Below are positions 51,710-63,865 of a stretch of DNA of 64,000 bases, piece after piece. Both the position numbers and the translations under genes were made by a program. Below the pieces are notes generated by a model. It made no database searches. It had not been told where the DNA came from and worked only from the letters and a program-made list of their open reading frames with translations. Numbering within the stretch: position 1 is the first letter of the stretch; each line of letters starts with the position of its first letter. The DNA is from Thiomicrospira aerophila AL3 (GTDB taxonomy: Bacteria > Pseudomonadota > Gammaproteobacteria > Thiomicrospirales > Thiomicrospiraceae). The stretch spans positions 248,001 to 312,000 of the forward strand of contig NZ_CP007030.1 of assembly GCF_000227665.2 (NCBI RefSeq), written 5' to 3'.

Positions 51710-51969
51710 ATTGTGAGGTGATTGTCTATGCCAACAACACCTGTCCCTATTGTTCCAAAGCGCGTAAACTGCTTGAGCAAAAAGGTGTTGCCTATACCTG
51801 GCACAATATTGATCAGATTCCAAATGGTTGGCAAAAAGTAAAAGAAGTGTCAGGTCGTAATACTATTCCTCAAATTTTTATTGGTGACCATCATGTTGGT
51901 GGTTGTGATGATTTATATGCAGCTGATAAATCTGGTCAGCTAGATGAGCTATTAGCAAAGGTTAAGTGA
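51706..51969 (+). CDS. grxC: Glutaredoxin 3
   Basis: 87 residues with the dithiol active site CPYC (Cys13-Cys16), TIPQIFIGDHHVGG for glutathione binding, and the usual thioredoxin fold. The ATG overlaps the rhodanese stop (ATGA), so they are translationally coupled. It reduces disulfides and glutathione mixed disulfides in the cytoplasm. Confidence 0.96.
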   Translation: MNCEVIVYANNTCPYCSKARKLLEQKGVAYTWHNIDQIPNGWQKVKEVSGRNTIPQIFIGDHHVGGCDDLYAADKSGQLDELLAKVK

Positions 51970-51970
51970 G

Positions 51971-52453
51971 ATGTCGGAAGAGAAGCGTTTTTTAATCAAC
52001 AAAATCTATGTCAAAAATGTGTCATTTGAGGCGCCAAATTCGCCTGCTATGTTCGCGGTTGAATTCAAGCCAAAAATGGACGTGAACCTCAATGTTGAAA
52101 GTTATAACCTAGAGAATGATATTTATCATGTCATGGTGCGTGTGACTGTCACTGTTAAGATTGATGACAAGACAGCCTTTTTGTGTGAAGTGGATCAAGC
52201 AGGCGTATTTACGATCGCCAATTTTGAACAAGCCGAGCTTGGCTATATGCTTGGTAGCCAGTGCCCTAATATACTATTCCCATTTGCGCGTGAAACGGTG
52301 TCGGATTTAGTCGTTCGCGGCGGGTTTCCTCAGTTACTCCTTGAGCCTGTTAATTTTGATGCACTCTATGCTAATCATGTGCAACAAAAACAGGCGCAAG
52401 GACAGCAGTCTGAAGATGCTTCGCGCTCAACTGTGCAGAACGAAATTGGTTAA
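51971..52453 (+). CDS. secB: Protein-export chaperone SecB
   Basis: 160 residues; keeps preproteins unfolded and delivers them to SecA. The family pattern is visible in IYVKNVSFEAPNSPA, FLCEVDQAGVFTI, CPNILFPFARETVSDLVVRGGFPQLLLEPVNF. The tail is Gln-rich. It starts one base after grxC, as in E. coli (yibN-grxC-secB-gpsA). Confidence 0.97.
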   Translation: MSEEKRFLINKIYVKNVSFEAPNSPAMFAVEFKPKMDVNLNVESYNLENDIYHVMVRVTVTVKIDDKTAFLCEVDQAGVFTIANFEQAELGYMLGSQCPNILFPFARETVSDLVVRGGFPQLLLEPVNFDALYANHVQQKQAQGQQSEDASRSTVQNEIG

Positions 52454-52474
52454 CAAATTAGAGGCACGCAGATT

Positions 52475-53482
52475 TTGCTAAAGTTGGCGGTGTTGGGTGC
52501 GGGTGCTTGGGGAACGGCGCTGGCAGTTCATCTTGCAACGAAAGGTCATGATGTGGTGTTGTGGGCACACAGTTACACTCATGCCGAAAGTATGGTGTTA
52601 CAACGTGAGAACCCGAGATACTTGCCAAATATTGTATTTCCCGAACGTTTGATGGTTACAGCCGATCTAGCTGTCGCCCTAGCTGATGTTGATGGTGTTT
52701 TGCTTGTTGTGCCGAGTGACGCCTTTGCAGATTTGTTAAAACGGGTTGTGCAACTAGTGGGTCAACCCAAACATCTTGCCTGGGCAACAAAAGGCTTTGA
52801 TCCACAAAATCAACGCTTGTTGCATCAAGTTGCCATCGATGAGTTAGGTGCTGACGCTCCAATGGCGGTTGTTTCAGGCCCTACTTTTGCCGATGAAGTG
52901 GCGAGGGGGTTGCCAACGGCCATGGTCAGTGCATCTCAAGATTCAGTTGAAGCAGACTTTTGGGCGCAAGCCTTTCATTACAAGCATTTTCGCATGTATA
53001 CCCAAACAGATATCGCGGGTGTAGAAGTTGGCGGCGCATTCAAGAATATTATGGCTATCGCAACGGGTGTAAGTGATGGCATGGGTTTGGGGGCAAATGC
53101 GCGCGCAGCATTAATCGCCAGGGGTATGGTTGAAATGCAACGCTTTGGTGCGCTATTTGATGCTCAGCCTTCTACCTTGATGGGATTAGCGGGCCTGGGA
53201 GATTTGGTGCTTACCTGTACTGATGATCTTTCACGTAATCGACGTTTTGGCTTGAGTCTAGCGCGATCAGGTAAAAATGCGCAACAGGTACAGCAGGAAA
53301 TTGGTCAAGTAGTCGAGGGGGTTAAAGCTGTTAAGATTGTGATGGCAATCGCTCAAGCGCATCAGCTAGAGCTGCCTATTGTTGAACAGGTTTTCAAGCT
53401 TGTCCAAGGCCAAATAACGGCCGAGCAGGCCGTAATGCGTTTACTTGCACGTGAACAAACGGCCGAGCAGGGCTTGGTTTAG
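52475..53482 (+). CDS. gpsA: Glycerol-3-phosphate dehydrogenase (NAD(P)+)
   Basis: Makes sn-glycerol-3-phosphate for phospholipids. The N-terminal NAD loop LGAGAWGTALAVHLA and the catalytic block VEVGGAFKNIMAIATG (Lys in GAFKN) are present, with LAGLGDLVLTC downstream. 335 residues, near E. coli (339). The best start is TTG at 52475, with GAGGCA eight bases upstream; no ATG lies close enough to the Rossmann strand. Confidence 0.95.
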   Translation: MLKLAVLGAGAWGTALAVHLATKGHDVVLWAHSYTHAESMVLQRENPRYLPNIVFPERLMVTADLAVALADVDGVLLVVPSDAFADLLKRVVQLVGQPKHLAWATKGFDPQNQRLLHQVAIDELGADAPMAVVSGPTFADEVARGLPTAMVSASQDSVEADFWAQAFHYKHFRMYTQTDIAGVEVGGAFKNIMAIATGVSDGMGLGANARAALIARGMVEMQRFGALFDAQPSTLMGLAGLGDLVLTCTDDLSRNRRFGLSLARSGKNAQQVQQEIGQVVEGVKAVKIVMAIAQAHQLELPIVEQVFKLVQGQITAEQAVMRLLAREQTAEQGLV

Positions 53483-53490
53483 TCTTTTGG

Positions 53491-53973
53491 CTAGTATTTA
53501 GGGCTGGGGTTGTTCAAGGGTTGAAAGTCTAGTTGGCGCCAAGCCTCATAAGCCATGACTGAAACGGCATTGGCCAAATTCATACTTCGAGCTTCTGCAA
53601 CCATGGGTATGCGCAGTAATTGCTCATGTGGAAATTGATTGCGAACTTGCTCTGGAAGGCCGCGACTTTCGGGGCCAAATAAAAATGCATCACCCGGTTG
53701 ATACGAAGGTTCATGATAGTGGCGCGTGGCCTTGGTCGTTAGCGCATATACTCGATTGGGTCTGATAGATTCTAGGCATTGCTCTAGGTTATCGTGCGCA
53801 AATACATTGGCTAGTTCATGATAATCCAGTCCCGCACGTCTGACCCGTTTTTCACTCAAGTCAAAAGGAAAGGGTCTGATTAGGTGTAAATGCGCACCCA
53901 TGTTGGCGCTCAGTCGAATCAAAGCTCCCGTATTTTGCGGGATTTCTGGTTCATAAAGAATAATATGTAACAT
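53491..53973 (-). CDS. trmL: tRNA (cytidine(34)-2'-O)-methyltransferase TrmL
   Basis: 160 residues, SPOUT family. It begins MLHIILYEPEIPQNTGALIRL (motif 1) and has FLFGPESRGLPE (motif 2) and RSMNLANAVSVMAYEAWRQ (motif 3). It methylates the wobble base of tRNA-Leu isoacceptors. ATG 53973 gives the family length; a reading extended to 54045 overlaps divergent pyrD. The upstream Shine-Dalgarno sequence is weak. Confidence 0.94.
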   Translation of the reverse strand: MLHIILYEPEIPQNTGALIRLSANMGAHLHLIRPFPFDLSEKRVRRAGLDYHELANVFAHDNLEQCLESIRPNRVYALTTKATRHYHEPSYQPGDAFLFGPESRGLPEQVRNQFPHEQLLRIPMVAEARSMNLANAVSVMAYEAWRQLDFQPLNNPSPKY

Positions 53974-53989
53974 AGTAGTAGGTATCGCT

Positions 53990-54937
53990 ATGGTTGATTT
54001 ATCAGTTAATATTTGTGGTGTAGTCTGCCACTCACCTGTTGCCATGGCGTCTGGTAACGCTGGCTATGGTTTGGAATATCAAGCCGTATCGGGTTTTCAT
54101 AACCAAGATGTTGGCGCGGTGTTTCTTAAAGGCACTACATTAGAGCCCAAGTTAGGTAATAAACCTGATCGCGTCTGGGAGACACCAAATGGATTATTAA
54201 ATTCAATTGGGCTACAAAATCCGGGTGTTGATTATGTGGTAAATCAATTGCTTCCGCAACTGGATTATAGTGCTACTCAATACTTTGCTAACGTCTCCGG
54301 TTCCTCCATTGAGGAGTATGCTGAAGTGTGTCGTCGTTTTGACCAAACCGCATTAGCAGGCCTGGAAATTAATATATCCTGTCCTAATGTAAAAAAGGGC
54401 GGGGCGGCTTTTGGTAACGATCCTGATATGGCGGCGCGCGTGGTTGAGGCATGTCGTGCAAGTACGACTAAGCCACTAATAATAAAATTGTCACCTAATC
54501 AGACAGATGTTGCTGAAGGTGCGCGTCGTGTGATCGAAGCGGGTGCTGATGCACTGTCTGCTATTAATACCTTAATGGGTATGTCAATTAATATTGATAC
54601 TTGGCGGCCTGATCTGGGTAACAATCAAGGCGGTTTGTCTGGTCCAGCAATTAAGCCCGTTGCGCTTTTGCGTGTGCATCAGGTTTACCAGGTTGCTAAG
54701 CACCATGACATTCCGATTATCGGCTTGGGTGGCGTGAGCTGCGCCGAGGATGCAATTGAGTTTTTCTTGGCGGGGGCATCAATGGTTGCCGTTGGCACGG
54801 CGTTGGCAAAAGACCCGTTATTGATCAAGAAAATGAATAAAGGCATTGCCCGTTATCTTGAAAAACGCGGCTTGCAGTCCGTTAGTCAGTTAACCGGAAA
54901 GTTAGAATTAAACACCGATACCGTGTTGTGCGGCTAA
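53990..54937 (+). CDS. pyrD: Dihydroorotate dehydrogenase, class 1B type catalytic subunit
   Basis: 315 residues. The active-site base is Cys131 in NISCPNVKKGG, the class 1 signature (membrane class 2 enzymes have SSPN with Ser). KLSPNQTDVAEGARRVIEAG, IIGLGGVSCAEDAIEFFLAGAS and WETPNGLLNSIGLQNPG match class 1B, the NAD-linked form that normally works with the FAD/Fe-S subunit PyrK. No pyrK is adjacent. Gammaproteobacteria more often use the quinone-linked class 2 enzyme, so this form stands out. Confidence 0.92.
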   Translation: MVDLSVNICGVVCHSPVAMASGNAGYGLEYQAVSGFHNQDVGAVFLKGTTLEPKLGNKPDRVWETPNGLLNSIGLQNPGVDYVVNQLLPQLDYSATQYFANVSGSSIEEYAEVCRRFDQTALAGLEINISCPNVKKGGAAFGNDPDMAARVVEACRASTTKPLIIKLSPNQTDVAEGARRVIEAGADALSAINTLMGMSINIDTWRPDLGNNQGGLSGPAIKPVALLRVHQVYQVAKHHDIPIIGLGGVSCAEDAIEFFLAGASMVAVGTALAKDPLLIKKMNKGIARYLEKRGLQSVSQLTGKLELNTDTVLCG

Positions 54938-54970
54938 TTCGGTGTTAAACACATGTATTAGAGAGCGAAG

Positions 54971-56161
54971 ATGTTAAGTATTGATGAACAGTTAGCCATT
55001 ATTAAGCGTGGCGCAGAAGAGATTTTGGTTGAAGCCGAGTTGGTTGAAAAGTTAAAGTTGAATCGTCCGCTCATTATTAAAGCAGGTTTTGATCCCACTG
55101 CGCCGGATTTGCATTTGGGTCATACCGTATTAATTAATAAGCTTAAGCAGCTACAAGATTTGGGACATGAAGTTCATTTTCTAATTGGTGATTTCACTGC
55201 GATGATTGGTGACCCAACTGGCAAGAGCGCTACGCGTCCTCCTTTGTCGCATGAAGATATAGCTGAAAATGCCAAAACCTATCAAGAGCAGGTCTTCAAA
55301 ATTCTCGATCCATCGAAAACAAAAGTGGTTTTTAATTCCGCATGGTTCAGTAATTTTAGCGCAGCAGATATGATTAGATTAGCCTCGTCAGCGACTGTTG
55401 CACGTATGCTAGAACGTAATGATTTTGAAACCCGTTATCGTGCAGGTTCGCCAATTGCATTGCATGAATTTCTATACCCGCTTGTTCAGGGCTATGATTC
55501 AGTTGTTATGAAGGCTGATATTGAATTGGGTGGTACGGATCAGAAGTTTAACTTGCTCATGGGGCGTCAGTTGCAACAACAGGCGGGCGACAAGCCACAG
55601 GTTACACTTACTATGCCTATATTAGAAGGCTTGGATGGTGTACAAAAGATGTCTAAGTCACTGAATAACTATATCGGCATTAAGGATGCACCAAATGATA
55701 TGTTTGGAAAAGTTATGTCAATCTCAGATGAGTTGATGTGGCGTTACTATGAATTGTTGAGCTTTGAAAGTCTTCAAACAATTGAGAGCTATAAGCTCGC
55801 GGTTGAGCAGGGTGAAAATCCACGTAATATTAAGGTTAAACTTGCACTTGAATTGGTGGCGCGTTTTCACTCCGAAGAGCAGGCTCGGTTAGCACTAGAT
55901 GATTTTGAAACACGCTTCTCAAAAAATGCCATACCTGATGATATGCCTGAATACATATTTGAGCAAACTATGCCGCTGGCGAATTTGTTAAAAGAAGCAG
56001 GACTGGTTGATACAACTTCTGAAGGACATCGTATGGTAAAACAGGGTGGTGTCAAATTAAATGGTGATAAATTGAGTGACAGTAAAGCTGTAATGGCCAA
56101 TTTAACATCGAGTGTCATACAAGTAGGTAAGCGTAAATTTGCCAGGGTCACCATTAAGTAA
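54971..56161 (+). CDS. tyrS: Tyrosyl-tRNA synthetase
   Basis: Class I synthetase. The HIGH motif is HLGHT (in [14 protein letters not shown]), the KMSKS motif is [10 protein letters not shown], and a C-terminal S4 RNA-binding domain follows ([14 protein letters not shown]). 396 residues, the TyrZ-like shorter form common in gammaproteobacteria. It lies 33 bases after pyrD and immediately before the rRNA operon. Confidence 0.96.
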   Translation: MLSIDEQLAIIKRGAEEILVEAELVEKLKLNRPLIIKAGFDPTAPDLHLGHTVLINKLKQLQDLGHEVHFLIGDFTAMIGDPTGKSATRPPLSHEDIAENAKTYQEQVFKILDPSKTKVVFNSAWFSNFSAADMIRLASSATVARMLERNDFETRYRAGSPIALHEFLYPLVQGYDSVVMKADIELGGTDQKFNLLMGRQLQQQAGDKPQVTLTMPILEGLDGVQKMSKSLNNYIGIKDAPNDMFGKVMSISDELMWRYYELLSFESLQTIESYKLAVEQGENPRNIKVKLALELVARFHSEEQARLALDDFETRFSKNAIPDDMPEYIFEQTMPLANLLKEAGLVDTTSEGHRMVKQGGVKLNGDKLSDSKAVMANLTSSVIQVGKRKFARVTIK

Positions 56162-56213
56162 TTGTACAAAATGCACAAATGATAGCCATGGAAGTGGGTT
56201 TTGTGTGTAACTC

Positions 56214-56222
56214 TGTGGATAA
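56214..56222 (-). promoter_or_regulatory. Single perfect DnaA box upstream of the rRNA operon
   Basis: TTATCCACA on the minus strand, the consensus DnaA box, lies in the 461-base tyrS-16S gap about 70 bases upstream of the first rRNA promoter. It is alone; there is no box cluster, so this is not an origin. Confidence 0.5.
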
Positions 56223-56249
56223 GTTTGGCTTGGGTAGCTTATAAACCTA

Positions 56250-56314
56250 GTTTATAAAAAAACTTTAAAAAAACCGTAAAAAAGAGTTGCAAGGAAGCGG
56301 GGAGTCTGTAGAAT
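56250..56314 (+). promoter_or_regulatory. rRNA promoter P1 with A-tract UP element
   Basis: TTGCAA (56287-56292) and TAGAAT (56309-56314) are separated by 16 bases, the classic rrn P1 spacing. A run of A-tracts (56254-56285) lies immediately upstream, as an UP element should, and a GC-containing discriminator follows. Confidence 0.75.
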
Positions 56315-56389
56315 ACGCCTCACTTCGAAGCAATGCGCTAAGAGGTGAAGAAACAAGCGAATTGAGTGAAAATATTTTGAAAATAAATG

Positions 56390-56419
56390 TTGACACTGAA
56401 GCGCGGCCCTGGTTATAAT
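56390..56419 (+). promoter_or_regulatory. rRNA promoter P2
   Basis: TTGACA (56390-56395) and TATAAT (56414-56419), both consensus, 18 bases apart, with a GC-rich discriminator (AGCGGGC) typical of stringently controlled promoters. It lies about 105 bases downstream of P1. Confidence 0.85.
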
Positions 56420-56465
56420 AGCGGGCTTCCAAACGACGAAATGTTGAGTTGGTAGAGATTAAGAA

Positions 56466-56511
56466 GTTCTTTAAAAATCAGGTAATTCAGAGATAATTTA
56501 TGTGGAAGTGC
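56466..56511 (+). promoter_or_regulatory. boxA-like antitermination site and left arm of the 16S processing stem
   Basis: GTTCTTTAAAAA (56466-56477) resembles rrn boxA. Directly after it, bases 56482-56511 are complementary to 58187-58216 over 30 positions with only three G-U pairs, forming the RNase III stem around pre-16S. Confidence 0.8.
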
Positions 56512-56622
56512 TTGAATGAGTGTTTTGCATAAATTAGCTCGAAACGACAATGTAAGTATAGGTAGAGGAAACTCTTCCATGTTTCTTTGTCAATTCCGAG
56601 TGTTATAAAAATGTTCAAGATT

Positions 56623-58162
<1,540 letters not shown>

Positions 58163-58256
58163 AAGACAAAGCAAGCACGAGTTTAGGCGCTTTCACATAA
58201 ATTGTCTCTGAATTACAAAAGAACGACCTGGGTGCGCTCAGGTTAGCAAAGGACCT

Positions 58257-58333
<77 letters not shown>

Positions 58334-58336
58334 AAT

Positions 58337-58412
58337 GGGGTTATAGCTCAGCTGGGAGAGCGCCTGCCTTGCACGCAGGAGGTCGGCGGTTCGATCCCGC
58401 CTAACTCCACCA
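58337..58412 (+). tRNA. alaT: tRNA-Ala (TGC)
   Basis: 76-base cloverleaf with encoded CCA: acceptor GGGGTTA/TAACTCC, anticodon loop TTGCACG giving TGC, TTCGATCC T-loop. Three bases after tRNA-Ile, the standard spacer pair. Confidence 0.97.
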
Positions 58413-58817
58413 ATAAACACCGCTCATGGCGTTTTGGTTAATGAAAATTAGCTGAGAAAATATGAGCGGTTTTTATTGTCAGAAATGAAGTGTAATGATA
58501 TGATTCCGCTTCTAGACGATAAGTCGAAGTTCTTTAAAAATTAGGAAAAGATCTCTTCAAAAGAGAAGGTTAATAGACGTTGATGAGACGTGATTAACCC
58601 GGTGAGTGTGACCTCCAATCATGCTCACCAAACTTAGGTAACATGTATCTTGATGAGTAATCTCAAGCGAACATGTCAGCGAAGAATCTTAATTGCGTTG
58701 TGCACTTAAAAGTGGTGTTTTGATTGAATGTTTAGAGATAGATGTTCAACACAAAAGGTCAAGACGAACTGAAAGCGTTTAGAGATAAGCGTGTTGTAGG
58801 TTGCTTTTGAGTTGTAT
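58413..58817 (+). other. tRNA-Ala to 23S spacer: hairpin, second boxA, processing-stem arms
   Basis: 405 bases without genes. ACCGCTCAT (58419-58427) pairs with ATGAGCGGT (58462-58470), followed by TTTTTATT, resembling an intrinsic terminator inside the operon. A second boxA-like GTTCTTTAAAAA is at 58529-58540. GATCTCTTCAA (58550-58560) is complementary to 61738-61748, and 58637-58676 is largely complementary to 61700-61737; both are stems enclosing pre-23S. 58804-58823 also pairs with the 23S 3' flank. Confidence 0.8.
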
Positions 58818-61678
<2,861 letters not shown>

Positions 61679-61800
61679 CAACTCAAAAGTGACTTAACTG
61701 GCATGTGAGCTTGAGATAATCAAGGCATGTTACCGAATTGAAGAGATCAATTCCTAAGCAAAGAATTTTAGTAAAGGCCTATGGCGTTTACAAAACCGAA

Positions 61801-61919
61801 TTGCTTGGCGACCATAGCGGAATGGAACCACCTGATCCCTTCTCGAACTCAGAAGTGAAACGTTCCAGCGCCAATGGTAGTGTGGGGTCTCCCCATGCGA
61901 GAGTAGGTCATCGCCAAGC
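61801..61919 (+). rRNA. rrf: 5S ribosomal RNA
   Basis: About 119 bases, from TTGCTTGGCGACCATAGCG to GTCATCGCCAAGC, with the closing stem GCTTGGCGA/TCGCCAAGC, conserved CCGAACTC-like CTCGAACTCAGAAGTGAAAC, and TGGTAGTGTGGGG. It is last in the operon and is followed by a strong terminator. Confidence 0.96.
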
Positions 61920-61930
61920 TCCACATCCTA

Positions 61931-61956
61931 AACCCCTCATATGAGGGGTTTTTTTT
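61931..61956 (+). terminator. rRNA operon terminator
   Basis: AACCCCTCAT/ATGAGGGGTT is a perfect 20-base palindrome followed by eight T residues, about ten bases past the 5S gene. Confidence 0.95.
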
Positions 61957-61989
61957 GCCTTTTTTTCACTCCGGTTTTAGTATTTAATC

Positions 61990-62772
61990 ATGTCATTAAT
62001 CATGTCAAAGCCCTATCCTTACTATATATTCAATTTTCGTGAACTTGATTCAACAAGCAGCTTTTTAAAAAAGGTAGCAGGTTTTACTTCTAAGCCTGTT
62101 TTATGTTCTTCAGCATATCAGCATCAAGGATATGGTCAGCAGGGACGAGCTTGGTGCTCAAATCATAATGATCTTATGATGTCGTTGATGTTATCAGTTC
62201 CTAGCAAATTTCTTACAACAAGCGGTTTATCCCAATTTATCGCACTGAGTTTAGCGAGTAGTTTAGAAACGGTGACGGATCAGTTAATACAAGTCAAATG
62301 GCCTAATGATATTTTTATTGATGGTGGTAAGGCGGGTGGTATTTTAATTGAGGCAGTTAAAACTAATCATGACGAATCTGCTATTGTTATTGGATTTGGT
62401 TTAAATTTATCTCTGCCGCTAGTGAGTGTCCCGTTAGATTACCCTGTCACTTCTCTGTCATCTACTCTAGACAGAATTCAGTTAATTAACCTATGTGCAA
62501 CAAACCTCATTAAAGCATTGATGGAGCCATTAAATGAGTGTTTATATCAAGGTCAGATCGACTATAGTTTGTTAAATATAATTGATTGGCAGAAGTCTGA
62601 TTACTTCAGGCAAAACGAGACTATTCGTGTCCAATACCCTAGTGGTGATGTGATTATAGGAACTTACTTGGGACTTGATCAGTCTGGTGAGGCGCTGATT
62701 TATAATCCTTCCAGTCCTGCTAATATTATTAAGGTTAATTCGGGCGCAGTTCAACTTCGTCGCTTTGTTTAA
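61990..62772 (+). CDS. birA: Biotin-[acetyl-CoA-carboxylase] ligase without repressor domain
   Basis: 260 residues covering only the ligase: GYGQQGRAWCS is the biotinyl-AMP loop (GRGRRGRxW family), KWPNDIFIDGGKAGGILIE is the catalytic segment, and the C-terminal SH3-like domain is RVQYPSGDVIIGTYLGLD. The N-terminal winged helix of E. coli BirA is absent, so it cannot be a classical DNA-binding repressor. ATG 61990 or 62002 could be the start; neither has a good Shine-Dalgarno sequence. The order birA-coaX is common. Confidence 0.93.
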   Translation: MSLIMSKPYPYYIFNFRELDSTSSFLKKVAGFTSKPVLCSSAYQHQGYGQQGRAWCSNHNDLMMSLMLSVPSKFLTTSGLSQFIALSLASSLETVTDQLIQVKWPNDIFIDGGKAGGILIEAVKTNHDESAIVIGFGLNLSLPLVSVPLDYPVTSLSSTLDRIQLINLCATNLIKALMEPLNECLYQGQIDYSLLNIIDWQKSDYFRQNETIRVQYPSGDVIIGTYLGLDQSGEALIYNPSSPANIIKVNSGAVQLRRFV

Positions 62773-62803
62773 TAGCTTTTCATAAATGATTAAGAGCTTA
62801 CTA

Positions 62804-63577
62804 ATGAGAAAGGCCATATTATTGCTTGATCTGGGCAATACCCACTTGAATTGGGGATTATGTGATAGTGCCAGTCTGCAGATTTTTGATACAGGCAAGG
62901 TCGCTGACCAGGCTTGGTCTGATTTAATATCAGCTACAGGTCAGTTAGCTAATATTCAAGTAAGCATTGAAGAAATCTGGTTGTGTTCTGTTGCTAAGTC
63001 AACAATTAAGGAATCTCTATTATCATGGGTAACCTTAGTTGACCGACCGATTTATCAAGCAAGAACGGGTCAGCGTTTTAATAAGCTTGTTAATAGCTAC
63101 GATAATTATGCCCAACTTGGGATTGATCGTTGGTTGGGGCTTGTGGCCTTAACTACTGATTATGGTTATCCTGCACTCCTTATTGATGCAGGAAGTGCAA
63201 TGACGCTTGATTATGTTGATGCTGGTGCTGTTTACCAGGGTGGGTGGATCGTTCCAGGTATTGGTAAATCAAGACAATGTTTGAGTCAGCAAACTAGCCT
63301 CTTAGTCCCTGATTCCCCTTTACCAAACTCTCTTTGTATCGCTAAAAATACCACTGCGGGTATAACTGCAGGCCTGTTAGCTGCAGCGGTCGGTACCATT
63401 GCACAATTTGAGCGGCAAATAGATAAGCAAACAGAAGTATGCAAGGTGATTACGGGTGGAGAAGGCCCATTACTCTTGAAATATCTTAATAGTGACTGGC
63501 AATACGATCCTCACCTAGTCCTTAAAGGGTTGGCCCTTTATGCACAAGCAAATAAGCTGGTTAGCAGAAATAATTAA
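62804..63577 (+). CDS. coaX: Type III pantothenate kinase
   Basis: Phosphorylates pantothenate, the first step of coenzyme A synthesis. Family motifs: LLDLGNTHLNWG (phosphate 1), LGIDRWLGLVA, DAGSAMTLDYV (phosphate 2), GGWIVPG. The protein starts MRKAILLLDLGNT if ATG 62804 is used, which suits the family best; ATG 62786 would add six residues. coaE at 1.0-1.6 kb is a later enzyme of the same pathway. Confidence 0.93.
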   Translation: MRKAILLLDLGNTHLNWGLCDSASLQIFDTGKVADQAWSDLISATGQLANIQVSIEEIWLCSVAKSTIKESLLSWVTLVDRPIYQARTGQRFNKLVNSYDNYAQLGIDRWLGLVALTTDYGYPALLIDAGSAMTLDYVDAGAVYQGGWIVPGIGKSRQCLSQQTSLLVPDSPLPNSLCIAKNTTAGITAGLLAAAVGTIAQFERQIDKQTEVCKVITGGEGPLLLKYLNSDWQYDPHLVLKGLALYAQANKLVSRNN

Positions 63578-63605
63578 GATTTCTGTTAATTTTTCTTAAA
63601 ACTTA

Positions 63606-63633
63606 TTGACACTAATTTAAACCTATTTATAAT
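63606..63633 (+). promoter_or_regulatory. Promoter of the tRNA-Thr gene
   Basis: TTGACA (63606-63611) and TATAAT (63628-63633), both consensus, 16 bases apart, followed by a GC-rich discriminator AGCGCGC directly before the tRNA. This is typical of stable-RNA promoters under stringent control. Confidence 0.88.
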
Positions 63634-63643
63634 AGCGCGCAAT

Positions 63644-63719
63644 GCCGACATAGCACAATTGGTAGTGCAACTGATTTGTAATCAGTAGGTTGGGGGTTCG
63701 AGTCCCTCTGTCGGCACCA
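63644..63719 (+). tRNA. tRNA-Thr (TGT)
   Basis: 76-base cloverleaf with encoded CCA: acceptor GCCGACA/TGTCGGC, anticodon stem CTGAT/ATCAG with loop TTTGTAA giving TGT, and TTCGAGTCC T-loop. Single gene with its own promoter. Confidence 0.97.
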
Positions 63720-63834
63720 TTTATTTTCAAGTCTATTTTCTTTTTCTTTTTTAATTTCCCTTAAATTCCTGTAGTTGTTATTTTCCAAATTTTAGTTTCT
63801 AATTTGTGTGCTTTGCCTAGCCCATGAAGGCTGA

Positions 63835-63840
63835 TATAAT
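63835..63840 (+). promoter_or_regulatory. Extended -10 promoter element of fabA
   Basis: TGATATAAT, an extended -10 (TGn-TATAAT), lies 25 bases before the fabA ATG. No clear -35 is visible, as is common with extended -10 promoters. Confidence 0.6.
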
Positions 63841-63865
63841 AGCCAAAATTTTATATGGAAAAAAC

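Noticed and set aside
56214-56222. DnaA box considered as part of a replication origin
   Set aside because: Only one consensus box is present, and neither dnaA, dnaN nor gidA is nearby.
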